This document shows positions 1 to 9,303 of a DNA stretch of 64,000 bases, in pieces. The stretch is from Bradyrhizobium yuanmingense. GTDB lineage: Bacteria; Pseudomonadota; Alphaproteobacteria; Rhizobiales; Xanthobacteraceae. The stretch is taken from contig NZ_JARFML010000001.1 in the NCBI RefSeq assembly GCF_029167105.1, positions 124,001 through 188,000 on the forward strand, written 5' to 3'. Below the pieces are notes generated by a model. It was given only the letters and a program-made list of their open reading frames with translations. It was not told the DNA's origin and searched no databases. Numbering within the stretch: position 1 is the stretch's first letter; every line of letters begins with the position of its first letter. The translations under genes and the position numbers were made by a program.

Positions 1-1
1 A

Positions 2-1867
2 TTCGCCTGGTTTTGCAAGATCAGCCATGATGCAGAAAATGCGGTCCTGACCGTGAATACGAACGGGCGGACGTTCGAAATGCCGATCGGTCACACAGCC
101 GAAACCGCGTCTGGCGGCGAACGATTGCGCGTCTCGACGATGCATGCCCTGGCGATTGATCGCGAAGCGGCGGCAGAGCCCACCCGGCGGAACGTGATCG
201 ATCTCGATGCGGCCTATGACCAGATTGTTCGCGGCAGCTGGATCGTGATCGATTTCGGGGAGGCGCGCCATCTTCCGGAGCCACGCCGGCCCGTGATCAC
301 GCAGGTCGACAAGGTAGAAAAGGCCTCGGTTGCGAAGTACGGCATTACGGGGCGGGTGACGCGTCTGCATCTGAAGGACGACTGGCTCGACAAGGACGCC
401 TTGATGCTGTCGGCCGTGCGGGGGGTGTCCGTGCTTGCGCAGAGCGAAAGGCTCGAGCTTGCGGAGGCGCCGATCGAGGAGGAGATCTCCGGCGACACAA
501 TCGAGCTCGCCGAATTCTATGGCGAGCTTCCAACCGGCCGCCGGCTCATCGTCGAGGGTGAGCGCACCGACATCGAGGGAACTCGCGGCATCAAAGGTGC
601 GGAACTCGTCACCGTCATGGGAGTCGAGCTGCTTCCAAAGGACGGCGATCCAGCCTCCTATCCGGGTGAACGCGTTCATTCCCGGATCAAGCTCGCAAGC
701 TCGCTCGGCTACCGCTACAAGCGCGACACCGTCGTGATCCACGGCAACGTTGCCTCGGTTACTCACGGAGAGACCAAGCGCGAGGTGCTGGGCAGCGGCG
801 ACGCGTCGCGGGCGACGCAGCAGTTCACTTTGCGGCAAGGACCAGTCACGCACCTTCCCGCCTCGACGCCAAGCGGAACGAAGTCGACGCTCGAGGTTCA
901 GGTCAACGGCGTCCCCTGGACGAAGGTCGATTCCTTCGTCGATGCCGGCCCATTCGATCGCTGCTACATCACGCAAACCGACGAAGTCGACAAGACGACG
1001 GTCATATTCGGTGACGGGGTCAATGGCATGCGACTGCCGACCGGCCAGGAAAATGTCACGGCATCCTATCGAGTCGGGCTCGGCTCCGACGGCAACGTTT
1101 CAACGGGGGCCATCAGCCAGCTCGCGACGCGGCCGTTCGGAGTCAAGGCGGTCGCAAGCCCGTTGTCAGCGAGCGGCGGCGTCGATCGGGACATCATCGA
1201 CCAGGGCAAATCGAACATTCCGCGCGCCACGGTAGCGATGGATCGATTGGTCTCTGTCGAAGACTACGCGGCGTTCGCCAGCCTGTTCGGCGGGGTGGGC
1301 AAGGCGGCTGCGATTGCCGTGCCCGGCCGCCGGCCCTTCGTCTACCTGACGGTTGCAGGTCCGACCTGGCAGGACAACAAAGTGTCGCAACACGACAATC
1401 TGCGGCAGGCGCTCGCGCGGGCTGGCGATCCCAGCATCCTCTTCAGGATCGACACCTGCGAGCTCATGCTCCTGATCGTCGCTGCGAGGGTCACCGTGGC
1501 ACCGAGCCGCACCTGGGCCAATGTCGAGCCGAACATCCGCGCCGCCCTGATCGAACGCTTCGGATATGAACGGCGCGAGCTCGGCCAGTCGATCGCATTG
1601 AGTGAAATGACGGCCGCCATTCAGGACGTCCCGGGGGTCGCTGGCGTGAATGTGGGCATGTTTGACTCGATGTGCGGATCGGATGCCAACCTCGACAGCA
1701 GCCTCCGGCAGAAGCTGGCCAGCCTGGGCACCGCGCCGGTGGCGTCCTCGATTGAGGTCCGCTCCGTGCGGATCGATTCCGAAACGCTGCAACCGCTGCC
1801 CGCCCAGCTCGCTTTTCTGAGCGCGGAGCTCTCCGACACCCTGATCCTCTCGGAGGCCGTCCAGTGA
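2..1867 (+). CDS. baseplate J-like assembly protein (5' end outside window)
   Basis: The frame is open to the left edge (…WFCKISHDAENAVLTV precedes the GTG at 53), so the N-terminus lies outside the window and the GTG at 53 is not the start. The visible ~620 residues resemble the large putative baseplate assembly proteins (gpJ/gp47-like) of phage tails and extracellular contractile injection systems, where they build the wedge of the baseplate. The middle carries the GDGVNGMRLPTG segment and the C-terminal part (RVTVAPSRTWANVEPNIRAAL) is typical of the J-like fold. The stop overlaps the next start by 4 bp (GTGA), so it is cotranslated with the tail-protein gene. Family assignment is by pattern; whether this is an intact injection system or a prophage relic cannot be judged because sheath, tube and ATPase genes would lie upstream. 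Confidence 0.75.
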   Translation, partial: FAWFCKISHDAENAVLTVNTNGRTFEMPIGHTAETASGGERLRVSTMHALAIDREAAAEPTRRNVIDLDAAYDQIVRGSWIVIDFGEARHLPEPRRPVITQVDKVEKASVAKYGITGRVTRLHLKDDWLDKDALMLSAVRGVSVLAQSERLELAEAPIEEEISGDTIELAEFYGELPTGRRLIVEGERTDIEGTRGIKGAELVTVMGVELLPKDGDPASYPGERVHSRIKLASSLGYRYKRDTVVIHGNVASVTHGETKREVLGSGDASRATQQFTLRQGPVTHLPASTPSGTKSTLEVQVNGVPWTKVDSFVDAGPFDRCYITQTDEVDKTTVIFGDGVNGMRLPTGQENVTASYRVGLGSDGNVSTGAISQLATRPFGVKAVASPLSASGGVDRDIIDQGKSNIPRATVAMDRLVSVEDYAAFASLFGGVGKAAAIAVPGRRPFVYLTVAGPTWQDNKVSQHDNLRQALARAGDPSILFRIDTCELMLLIVAARVTVAPSRTWANVEPNIRAALIERFGYERRELGQSIALSEMTAAIQDVPGVAGVNVGMFDSMCGSDANLDSSLRQKLASLGTAPVASSIEVRSVRIDSETLQPLPAQLAFLSAELSDTLILSEAVQ

Positions 1868-4077
1868 ACACGACAATTGATCATCCCAAGCCGCCGTTGA
1901 ACGAGCGTCTCTACAGGCTGTTGCCGGTGATCTACCGACAGCGGGACGCAGAGGTAGGTGCGCCGCTGCGCCAGCTGCTCGGGTTGATCGGCGAGCAGGT
2001 CGATCTGATCGAGAGCGACATCGCGCAGCTCTACGAGAACTGGTTTATCGAGACCTGCGACGACTGGGTGGTGCCCTACATTGGCGATCTGATCGGATAT
2101 CGGCCTCCGGCGGGGGCGGGAGCGGTGGTTGGTGTGGGCGCACAGCCGAACGGCAGGATTCTCTCGGCGCGGAGTGAGGTGGCCAATGCCGTCCGTCTGC
2201 GCCGCCGGAAGGGATCGCTGTGGCTGCTCGAGCAATTGACGGAGGCGGTAGCGGGCTGGCCTGCGCGCGCCGTCGAGCTGGGTCGCCGGCTCGCGCACAA
2301 CCAGTCCATCGATCATCTGCGGCTGCGCCATGGGGGAACGATTGACCTCCGGTCGACGGAGCGGCTTGAGCTGCTCGGCACCCCCTTCGATTCCGTGCGC
2401 CATGGGGTCGAAGTGCGGACCATCGGCTCCGATCGATCGCAGGGCGCCTACAATGCGGCCAACGTCGCGGTCTATGTCTGGCGGCTGCCGATCTATCCTG
2501 TGACGCGAACGATCGCCTACTGCCTCGAAGAGGCCGGCGATCATTGCTACACGTTCAGCATTCTCGGCAACGATGCTCCGCTCTACACTCTGCCGGTCAC
2601 CGACCCCGAGCCCGAAGACATCGCCGACGAGAGAAATTTGCCGGTGCCGTTGCGGCGTCGCGCGCTCGAGCGGCGCGTAACGATCGACGGCGTCGAGGGG
2701 ATCGAAGCGTCGGAACACAATTACGGCGAGGGCAGAAGCGTTGCCGTCTGGGCGCCCGGCTGGGCGGGATACTCCGACGCCGCACCCGTGCCGGCATCGC
2801 GCATCCTCCCGGCAGATCTGAGCGACTGGCGGTTTCGTCCGCCGCACGGTTACGTCGCCGTCGATCCTGAGCTCGGCCGCTTGGCGTTTCCGCCAACGCA
2901 GTCGCCCACCCGGGACGTCATCGTGTCGTACTATTATGCGTTCGGCTGTGACATCGGCGGTGGTGAATATCAACGCACGCCGGATGTTCCGTTCGGCGCG
3001 CGAATCTACCGCGTCGGCAAGGGCACCGAGCATGAGACCATCCCACACGCGCTCGAGGTCTGGAAGGAGGAGGGGTGGGAACGTGCTGTCATCGAAGTCG
3101 TGGACAATGGCGTCTATGGGGAGGAGATCAACATCGAGATCGGTGCGAAGCGCAGTCTCGAAATTCGAAGCGCCAATCGAAGGCGTCCGGTGATCAATCT
3201 GCTTGATCGGCGCGCGGGACGCTCTGACGCCTTCATGGTTCACGGCGAGCCGGGAAGCCGGTTCATTCTCGACGGTCTGCTCGTGAGCGGGCGCGGTATG
3301 GAGTTTCGCGGTACTTTCGACGAAATCGCGATCAGGGACTGTACCCTGGTCCCAGGTTGGTCGATTCAGGGCGATGCCAGGCTTCGCCGCCGCACCGAGC
3401 CGAGCCTTGCGCTGACAAATGTCTCGGCGTGCCTCAGGATCGAGCGCAGCATCGTCGGAGCCATTCACGCCGTACAGGAGGACGCCGCGGTCGATCCGGT
3501 CACGCTGCATGTCAGCGACAGCATCGTCGATGCGACCAGCGATGACCTGCCGGCGATTGGCGCAGATGAAGGCGCGGTTGCGCCGGTCACGCTGGCCGCA
3601 AAGCGCGTAACCTTCCTGGGACACGTCCATGTCCACGCGGTCGCGTTCGCTGAGAACTCCATCTTCGCCGATCACGTCAGGGTGGCGCGGCGTCAATGGG
3701 GCTGCATGCGCTACTGCTACGTGGCGCCAAACTCGCGTACGCCGCCGCGATACTATTGCCAGCCGGATCTCGCCGAAAAAGCTCTTCAAGAGAACGCGCA
3801 GGAGGCGGAGCATCTTTCGCCCGCGGAACGGCAGGCGTTGCGGCACGCGGAACGGCTGCGCGTCGCGCCCAGATTTGCGACGGTCCATTTTGGCGAGCCG
3901 GATTATGGCCGCTTGGCCACGGACTGCGCAGAGGAAATCAGGCGCGGCGCCGAGGACCGCTCGGAGCTCGGCGTATTCCACGATCTATTCGAAGCCCAAC
4001 GTGCGGCGAACCTGCGTACGCGACTTGCCGACCACGTTCCGGCCGGAACCGAGGTCGGGATCGTTTTTGCCAGCTGA
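1864..4077 (+). CDS. phage tail protein I-like / injection-system baseplate protein
   Basis: A 737-residue protein starting with GTG inside the stop of the baseplate J-like gene. The first ~80 residues (NERLYRLLPVIYRQRDAE, then LENWF-like YENWFIETCDDWVVPYIGD) match the N-terminal signature of P2 gpI-like tail proteins found in contractile injection systems. Roughly residues 430-640 contain short repeated strands (IEIGAKRSLEIRSANRRRPV, FILDGLLVSGRG, IAIRDCTLVPG) that look like a right-handed beta-helix (pectin-lyase fold), a fold often used in fibres or host-binding baseplate parts. The next gene follows after 10 bp. The baseplate role is inferred from the N-terminus and the neighbours; the beta-helix is inferred only from the repeat pattern. 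Confidence 0.7.
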   Translation: MNTTIDHPKPPLNERLYRLLPVIYRQRDAEVGAPLRQLLGLIGEQVDLIESDIAQLYENWFIETCDDWVVPYIGDLIGYRPPAGAGAVVGVGAQPNGRILSARSEVANAVRLRRRKGSLWLLEQLTEAVAGWPARAVELGRRLAHNQSIDHLRLRHGGTIDLRSTERLELLGTPFDSVRHGVEVRTIGSDRSQGAYNAANVAVYVWRLPIYPVTRTIAYCLEEAGDHCYTFSILGNDAPLYTLPVTDPEPEDIADERNLPVPLRRRALERRVTIDGVEGIEASEHNYGEGRSVAVWAPGWAGYSDAAPVPASRILPADLSDWRFRPPHGYVAVDPELGRLAFPPTQSPTRDVIVSYYYAFGCDIGGGEYQRTPDVPFGARIYRVGKGTEHETIPHALEVWKEEGWERAVIEVVDNGVYGEEINIEIGAKRSLEIRSANRRRPVINLLDRRAGRSDAFMVHGEPGSRFILDGLLVSGRGMEFRGTFDEIAIRDCTLVPGWSIQGDARLRRRTEPSLALTNVSACLRIERSIVGAIHAVQEDAAVDPVTLHVSDSIVDATSDDLPAIGADEGAVAPVTLAAKRVTFLGHVHVHAVAFAENSIFADHVRVARRQWGCMRYCYVAPNSRTPPRYYCQPDLAEKALQENAQEAEHLSPAERQALRHAERLRVAPRFATVHFGEPDYGRLATDCAEEIRRGAEDRSELGVFHDLFEAQRAANLRTRLADHVPAGTEVGIVFAS

Positions 4078-4087
4078 TGAGGGTATC

Positions 4088-5485
4088 ATGACGGGTGATT
4101 TTACGCGTGACAGTTTCGCACCGGAAAAGGGCTTCACACGCGTTCTGATGCAGCAGGGACGCCCGCAGCTCGATGCCGATCTGAATGAGCAGGTCGCTAT
4201 CTTCTGGCACTATTGGCGAACTGTGCTGACCGATCTGGTTGGACCTTATGCCGGCCCGTATGATCGATGCGGCTTCGGCGTCATCACGCGCGAGGTAACC
4301 GCCGATGCGCTGTCGCCGCACGAGCGGGAGGAGTTGCGAGCGCTCTTCAAGGATCCGGGTGAATTCCTGCTTAGCCCCGGACGGTACTATGTCGGCGGCA
4401 TCCTGTGCGAAAACAGGCATTATCTGGCCTATTCCGCTCATCTGGGGTATGGCGAGAGCCTGCTCGCGCCCAAGCGGAACGTGCCTTACCTTGTCTATCT
4501 CGACGTCTGGGAGAGACCGGTGACCTCGATCGAGGACGAAACGATTGGCGAGCCGGCACTCAACGGAATAGATACCAGTCTGCGCGCCAAGGTTGCTTGG
4601 CGCGTTCGGATCGCGGAGCTGGACAAGAGCGTATACGGCAGCGGCGATTGCAACAAGGTCAAGGAGCATTGGTCAAGAATCACCCAGGCTTGGCAGCCGG
4701 AGCACCGGGGGTGCCTCAAGGTGCGCGTTTCCGATACGGCTGAGGGCGCCGACCGCGATCACCGGCATCAGGAAGCCGGCTACCGCGGATCGCACAATCA
4801 TCTTTACCGTGTGGAGATTCACCATGGCGGCGTGGCAGGCGGCGGCGCGTCGGGGGCGACCTTCAAAGTTTCGCGCGAAAATGCGTCGGTGATCTTTCGG
4901 ATTGCCGAGATCGAGGACAATGTCGTCACGCTCGATACGTGGGGCCGGGATATGCGCTTCGGCCTGCGCGCGGGTGATTGGGTCGAACTCGACGATGCGG
5001 CCGGGCACGGTGCGACGCCGGGCCATCTGTGGCAGATTCAAAAGGTCGATATATCCCGCCGCCAGATCACGCTGAACGGTTCACCTCGACATGGCAATCT
5101 TTCGAATCGGCCCCATCTACTGCGGCGATGGGATCACAAGGCGGGCGATTCCAAACGAGGCGGCCTTGAGCTTCGCGATGGGGCCGTGATCTTGAAAGAG
5201 GGGGACGGCAATAACAACTGGCTCTCGCTGGAGAACGGCCTGCGGATTCAATTCCACAAGTCAAACCCTGCCAATGTCTATCGGCCCGGCGATTATTGGT
5301 TGATCCCGGCGCGCGTCGCGGCTGGCGCGATGTGGCCGCAGGAACACGGCCACCCCAAGGCCCTTCCGCCACACGGCATCGAGCATCACTATGCGCCACT
5401 CGCCATCGTATCGTTTGGGTCGGCTGGCGTACTCGAGACACGAGGCGATTGCCGTCTCAAGTTCAACGTACCTGTGGCTTTCTGA
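4088..5485 (+). CDS. DUF6519-type injection-system protein
   Basis: A 465-residue protein. The ATG at 4088 is chosen because it lies 10 bp after the previous stop, has a GAGGG ribosome site at 4079-4083, and begins with the conserved MTGDFTRDSFAPEKGFTRV…MQQGRPQLDADLNEQ segment characteristic of DUF6519 proteins encoded at the end of contractile-injection operons. The open frame runs further upstream but only in antiphase over the tail gene. The function of the family is not known to me; position suggests a baseplate or fibre accessory component. It closes the recognisable injection-system operon; the following DNA belongs to unrelated degraded genes. Confidence 0.7.
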   Translation: MTGDFTRDSFAPEKGFTRVLMQQGRPQLDADLNEQVAIFWHYWRTVLTDLVGPYAGPYDRCGFGVITREVTADALSPHEREELRALFKDPGEFLLSPGRYYVGGILCENRHYLAYSAHLGYGESLLAPKRNVPYLVYLDVWERPVTSIEDETIGEPALNGIDTSLRAKVAWRVRIAELDKSVYGSGDCNKVKEHWSRITQAWQPEHRGCLKVRVSDTAEGADRDHRHQEAGYRGSHNHLYRVEIHHGGVAGGGASGATFKVSRENASVIFRIAEIEDNVVTLDTWGRDMRFGLRAGDWVELDDAAGHGATPGHLWQIQKVDISRRQITLNGSPRHGNLSNRPHLLRRWDHKAGDSKRGGLELRDGAVILKEGDGNNNWLSLENGLRIQFHKSNPANVYRPGDYWLIPARVAAGAMWPQEHGHPKALPPHGIEHHYAPLAIVSFGSAGVLETRGDCRLKFNVPVAF

Positions 5486-5594
5486 GGTCGCGCGGCCGTG
5501 ATGGACGAGGCCGCCGCGGACGTGATCCAGCCCGACGGGCCATGGGCGGACGGTTACGCGGCTTTTCCGTCCTTTTGCAGGCACCGATCGTTCC

Positions 5595-5909
5595 GTGTCT
5601 CATCTCGCAGGATGTCCGATCGGCTCGCCGGCGCTGGTGCTCCTGCTGGAGACCGCCCGCAAGCCGACGATGCGGGTCTGGGCGGAGCAGACCGCGTTCG
5701 AGCTCAAGGACTTGCTGACACGCAGAGGCTATCGCTGGAACGACGGGAGCGACGGGCGCCCCAAGTCCTGGTTCATAGACGTCGACGAGACCGCCCTCGA
5801 CGACGAGATTGCGTTCCTGCGCAGCCAAATCTACATGCAGGACGTCGAGCCAACCGTGCAGAGGCTGACGGCGTTCACAAGGTTTTCCGGCCGCATTGAG
5901 GCGGCCTAG
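5595..5909 (+). pseudogene. C-terminal fragment of a 3'-5' exonuclease (DNA pol III epsilon-like)
   Basis: About 100 residues (RVWAEQTAFELKDLLTRRGYRW … KSWFIDVDE … IYMQDVEP … LTAFTRFSGR) correspond to the C-terminal segment usually found after the DEDD exonuclease domain in rhizobial pol III epsilon-like exonucleases. The catalytic domain itself is missing upstream, where the sequence runs directly into the injection-system operon. The fragment is therefore probably a relic that marks a deletion or insertion junction near 5490-5600. It is unlikely to encode a working nuclease. Confidence 0.6.
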
Positions 5910-5957
5910 CGTCCGAGACGCTTCGCGACGCTCCTGCGGGAGTTCGGAGGATTCGCT

Positions 5958-6433
5958 ATGGCCATTGATGCGTTCGCCGGCACCACGCCGCTGTTTCTGC
6001 CCGAGCAGTTCTTCGTCGGCCGCCTGGAAGGATGGGCGGTGGTCGAGAGCTCGTCGGCGGGCTTCTGAAGCGCGCGTCGATCGCGGCGCATGGCGAATTG
6101 GACGCGGACACCGACACCGTCGTCCTGACCGAAACCTACACCTTCGATGACGGCCACAGCGACACGCTGCGCTGGACCATTCACAAGCTGGGCGACGGCC
6201 AATACACCGGCCATGAAAATCGCCTGGACGGCGAAGCCACCGGTGAGCAGGCCGGTTGTGCCTTCCATTGGACCTACACGCGCGACACGCCCCAGGGCGA
6301 TGGCAAGTCGTTCAAGCTGAACTTCGATGATTGGTTCTACGCGATCGATGACCGCGCCTGCATCGTGCGCGGATCCGCCGGGCGCGCCGGCATCCCGTTC
6401 GCGACGGCGCATGTGACGTATCGGAGGGTTTAG
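5958..6433 (+). pseudogene. DUF3833-like protein, frameshifted
   Basis: Translation from ATG 5958 (good site GGAGG at 5946-5950) gives MAIDAFAG…FFVGRLEGWAVVES and then stops at 6066-6068. The +2 frame continues the same family as LVGGLLKRASIAAHGELDAD…ETYTFDDGHSDTLRW…HVTYRRV to 6433. Joining the two requires one extra base near 6050 (AGCTC read as AGCCTC). DUF3833 proteins are ~150-180 residues, so the rejoined product would be full length. Either a recent pseudogene or a single-base sequence error; see the finding on single-base deletions. Confidence 0.75.
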
Positions 6434-6582
6434 GTTTTGGCGACGCGGGCTGCAGCCATGCCTGCGCGCTTCTTTCTCGAACTTAACATTTTTGAATCGC
6501 GAAGGCACCGAAGCAGAGTACGGTGAGCGTTTCCCGTGAGGGGATCTTCTGGCGCTGATTGATCCAGGGCGGGGGCGGGGGC

Positions 6583-7005
6583 GTGAATTTCCAGGTGACG
6601 GTTTTGAAGATCCTGGTGAGCTATCCGGACGGCTTTGCCGTCATGGACGACCTCAAGCGCGACATGGCCATCCTGGCGACCAGCGGCCGCGATTGGGCCG
6701 ACCGGACGAGGCGTCTTGCCAGCCGGGTGCCGGACCTCGACATCTTTTCGCAGGGGCTGGTCGAGCGCATCAGCGGCGGCTGGAGACTGACGTCCAAGGG
6801 GCGGGACATATTGGCTTTCATGGAAGCCCGCCCGGCACCAAGCGAGCCCAGTCTCGCGTCCCTCGCCAATGAGACGTCCCAGCCGGTATTCGAGATTGCT
6901 CCGCGTCCCCCGCTCCCGCAGCCAGCCGACCGGGCCAAGCGCCGGCGCGAGCGCCGAGAGCGCCGCCGCGAAGCCCGCGAACGGGCGAGGGCGAGCGCGT
7001 CCTGA
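6583..7005 (+). CDS. small winged-helix-like protein with basic C-terminus (copy 1)
   Basis: Start GTG 6583 is preferred over upstream starts because the paralogue at 37678 also begins at a GTG before NFQVTVLKILVxYPDGFAV. The 140-residue product has an N-terminal ~75-residue segment (LKILVSYPDGFAVMDDLKRDMAILATSGRDW…LVERISGGWRLTSKGRDIL) that looks like a compact helical or winged-helix domain. A Pro-rich linker and a very basic Arg-Arg-Glu tail follow (RAKRRRERRERRREARERA). It is probably nucleic-acid binding, but no specific role is known to me. Two copies of the family occur in this window, about 31 kb apart. Confidence 0.7.
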   Translation: MNFQVTVLKILVSYPDGFAVMDDLKRDMAILATSGRDWADRTRRLASRVPDLDIFSQGLVERISGGWRLTSKGRDILAFMEARPAPSEPSLASLANETSQPVFEIAPRPPLPQPADRAKRRRERRERRREARERARASAS

Positions 7006-7311
7006 AGCGGGTTGAGGTCGGCACTGAATAAGCGGTCGATCGCTCGCGACACGTGCACGTGGCAGCTCGTCCCTCGTGGGGTCCGGATTGCGGGCGGTCT
7101 TTTCCTGGTCATCAGCATCCGAGATCGCTTGGCCAAGATGGAGGGCCTCGAGCGCAGTCGGACGCCCCGAAAGAGCCTGACTATAAGCCGGGCCGTGTGT
7201 TGGGCGGCAGAAAATGGTGATCGTTGGGGATTACAGGAGAAACTTGGTTCCCTAGAAAGTTGAGGTGGGGCCTTATCCGCACCAGGAGCGCGAATCGGTC
7301 CGGGGCTGTCG
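7006..7311. other. intergenic stretch, no gene seen
   Basis: About 300 bp between the winged-helix-like gene and the nuclease-like gene. Short open frames here have no recognisable family signal. The junction to the AT-richer nuclease-like gene begins here, so the stretch may hold an island boundary and the promoter of that gene, but I see no clear -35/-10 or repeat. Confidence 0.4.
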
Positions 7312-8778
7312 ATGGCGACATTCTTCAACGAATTCTTTAGGGTCACCGCTGATACGGTCGATGACTACGGGGCTTTCAATGTCTCGCTCATCAACGATCT
7401 CCCGCTTTTTATTGACCCTTTTCTGCTGTTCAACAGTGACAAGCCCGAGTACCGACAGCTTCATGGCGAAATCTTGCGGTACATGATCTTCCTCCGCGAC
7501 AAGGTCGTTGCAGACAAGATCAATCCGGACCTCGTCAAAGCCTGGTTCATGTTTCCGGAAGTGAAGCAGAACTGGCTCGGCTTCTCGCTCCAGGGAAATG
7601 GAGGTAGCGGTCTAGGAAAGGACTTCGCCGAAGCTCTGAAGGTCAATCTCGAAAAGCTGTTCGCTGATTTCGGGCAGGAGAAAATCACGAGGAGTAGCCA
7701 CATCGAAAAGGTCTGCCTCGTTCGTAGCGGTGTGGGTCGCGACATGATCAGTGACTTCACCACCAACCTGCTGAAAGACTACCTGTGCCGCTATACAGAG
7801 CGCTTCGCCGTCGCGCACATTAATGCTTCGCTCCGGCGTAAGGTCCCGGTCAACAAGGCCATATTCAACTATGAAACGGAAACGTGGGAGCGTCGAGTTT
7901 ACGATCTGCCGTGGATCGCTGATTTCGTTCTGCTCACACCAAAGGACATGCTGACGCGGGATGAAAATTGGATCAACCGCACCGACATGATCCGCGACTT
8001 CGAGAGCATTCCTGTCGCCATTCCGGACTCCGAACTACGCGGCCAAGTGTTCAACTATTTCCAAAACCAGCTCATTCGCCTCCGCGATCGGCCGATCACG
8101 CAACGCGAGAAAGATGAAGCCGCTGCCCGCACGATCATGCAGTTTCCTGAGCTGGTCGATTACTACATCAGAAAGAAGGAAAACTCAGGGGAGGAAGCCA
8201 AAGACATCAGTTCAGAGAAGGTGAGCGAGACCAAACGGGCGTTCGAGACGCAGGTGAAAGAGTTGCAGGCTGCTCTCGCGCAAGAAACGACCTTCTACAA
8301 AACTGGAAATTCAACTTACGCAGAGGCTCACCAGCGTCTGGCCTACCTGAAGGACGTTATCGAGAACAAGGGAGGCCATCGGATTTTCTATCATAAGGGC
8401 AAGGCAGTGCAGCGGGAGAGCGATCTCCAGATCATCTTCCGTTTCGTCTGGTTTGGCTCCCCCTCAGACGTTGGGACCGAGGCAAACGATGGGCGAGGAC
8501 CGGTCGATTACAAAATCGCTCGCGGTGCCAAGGATAAAACCTTGATCGAAATGAAGCTTGCCAAGAACACTGGTCTCGAACGCAATCTAGAGAAGCAACT
8601 ACCGATCTATCAGGCCGCCAGCGACGCTAGGAACGGTATCAAAGTCATCATCTACTTCTCTGAGGAAGAAAAACTTCGTGTCGATGCCATCTTGCGCAAG
8701 CTCAAGCTGACCGATCACAAAGACGTGGTGCTCATCGACGCCCGAAACGACAACAAGCCGTCAGGCTCGAAAGCCTAG
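7312..8778 (+). CDS. putative PD-(D/E)XK nuclease-domain protein, possible defence gene
   Basis: A 488-residue protein with lower GC codon use than its neighbours. The N-terminal ~300 residues (MATFFNEFFRVTADTVDDYGAFNVSL, FVLLTPKDMLTRDENWINR) belong to no family I can name. A charged helical linker at ~290-345 leads to a C-terminal domain with a PD-(D/E)XK-like signature: Asp399 in GPVDYK, then Glu413 and Lys415 in LIEMKLAKN, followed by a Gln-rich helix EKQLPIYQ (position of the common Q). Such a layout is frequent in anti-phage effectors. It stands alone, next to phage-like short genes and an integrase remnant, so acquired DNA is likely. The nuclease call is from motif; the defence role is inference. 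Confidence 0.6.
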   Translation: MATFFNEFFRVTADTVDDYGAFNVSLINDLPLFIDPFLLFNSDKPEYRQLHGEILRYMIFLRDKVVADKINPDLVKAWFMFPEVKQNWLGFSLQGNGGSGLGKDFAEALKVNLEKLFADFGQEKITRSSHIEKVCLVRSGVGRDMISDFTTNLLKDYLCRYTERFAVAHINASLRRKVPVNKAIFNYETETWERRVYDLPWIADFVLLTPKDMLTRDENWINRTDMIRDFESIPVAIPDSELRGQVFNYFQNQLIRLRDRPITQREKDEAAARTIMQFPELVDYYIRKKENSGEEAKDISSEKVSETKRAFETQVKELQAALAQETTFYKTGNSTYAEAHQRLAYLKDVIENKGGHRIFYHKGKAVQRESDLQIIFRFVWFGSPSDVGTEANDGRGPVDYKIARGAKDKTLIEMKLAKNTGLERNLEKQLPIYQAASDARNGIKVIIYFSEEEKLRVDAILRKLKLTDHKDVVLIDARNDNKPSGSKA

Positions 8779-8825
8779 ACAAAATCACGCGTAAAAATGA
8801 ATCCCCGCATTAGGCGATCACTTCG

Positions 8826-9272
8826 ATGTTCGCTGTGATGAACGTCTACACTGAGGACCAGGCCAAGCTGACGCTGCAGGTCGCGGAGTGGTGCCACTAC
8901 CTGGAAGACTTCCTGATGTACGCGATCTACAAGGCCGCGAAGTGGGCCGTGGTCGGCCGGACCAAACTGCCCAGCGTGGCTGAGTTCATCGCAGATGTGC
9001 GGCTGGCTATCGGGAGTGGAGTGTTGGCGAGGGACCGGCTGTTGCGAGGTCTGTTGTCCAGCAGGGCTGAGTTAGTTCCGCGGCGCCGGGAATATATACC
9101 TCTGGCGAACAACCTCACGCTGTGCTTGATGACGCCCGTGGTCAGCGCTGGCTGTAATCCACATAAGCCGTCGTGCACGGCGGCGGAAAGGAGACGAGAT
9201 GCTCATCAGCATCAAAATCGTGGTCACAATCAAGAAGTGATCACCGGGGCCAGGATACTGGCCCCAATTTAG
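8826..9272 (+). CDS. hypothetical protein, C-terminal half doubtful
   Basis: The first ~70 residues (TEDQAKLTLQVAEWCHYLEDFLMYAIYKAAKWAVVGRTKLPSVAEFIADV) have normal protein character. The rest (…PHKPSCTAAERRRDAHQHQNRGHNQ) reads like non-coding sequence and overlaps a well-formed 13-codon reading frame with its own ribosome site at 9199. I suspect a real gene whose 3' part is altered or frameshifted. No family recognised. Confidence 0.3.
   Translation: MFAVMNVYTEDQAKLTLQVAEWCHYLEDFLMYAIYKAAKWAVVGRTKLPSVAEFIADVRLAIGSGVLARDRLLRGLLSSRAELVPRRREYIPLANNLTLCLMTPVVSAGCNPHKPSCTAAERRRDAHQHQNRGHNQEVITGARILAPI
9199..9240 (+). CDS. 13-residue peptide MLISIKIVVTIKK
   Basis: ATG at 9199 follows a strong ribosome site AAAGGAG (9187-9193) at good spacing. 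The peptide is hydrophobic with a lysine end. A perfect hairpin (9246-9265) and then a strong terminator (9304-9334) follow directly. Good initiation signal, tiny frame and immediate terminator resemble a leader peptide or a small membrane-active peptide unit. No family assigned. Confidence 0.35.
   Translation: MLISIKIVVTIKK
9246..9265 (+). other. perfect 8-bp hairpin with GATA loop
   Basis: Arms GGGGCCAG (9246-9253) and CTGGCCCC (9258-9265) enclose GATA. No T-run of note follows (AATTT), so it is either a weak terminator or part of a structured RNA together with the terminator 40 bp further on. Confidence 0.55.
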
Positions 9273-9303
9273 GAAATTGGTCTGGTTGAAGATTATCCTA
9301 AGA

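Noticed and set aside
1621..3981. Very long open frame on the minus strand opposite the tail-protein gene
   Set aside because: It is the antiphase shadow of a high-GC gene: the plus strand has clear baseplate/tail family patterns and overlapping starts, while the minus product has none.
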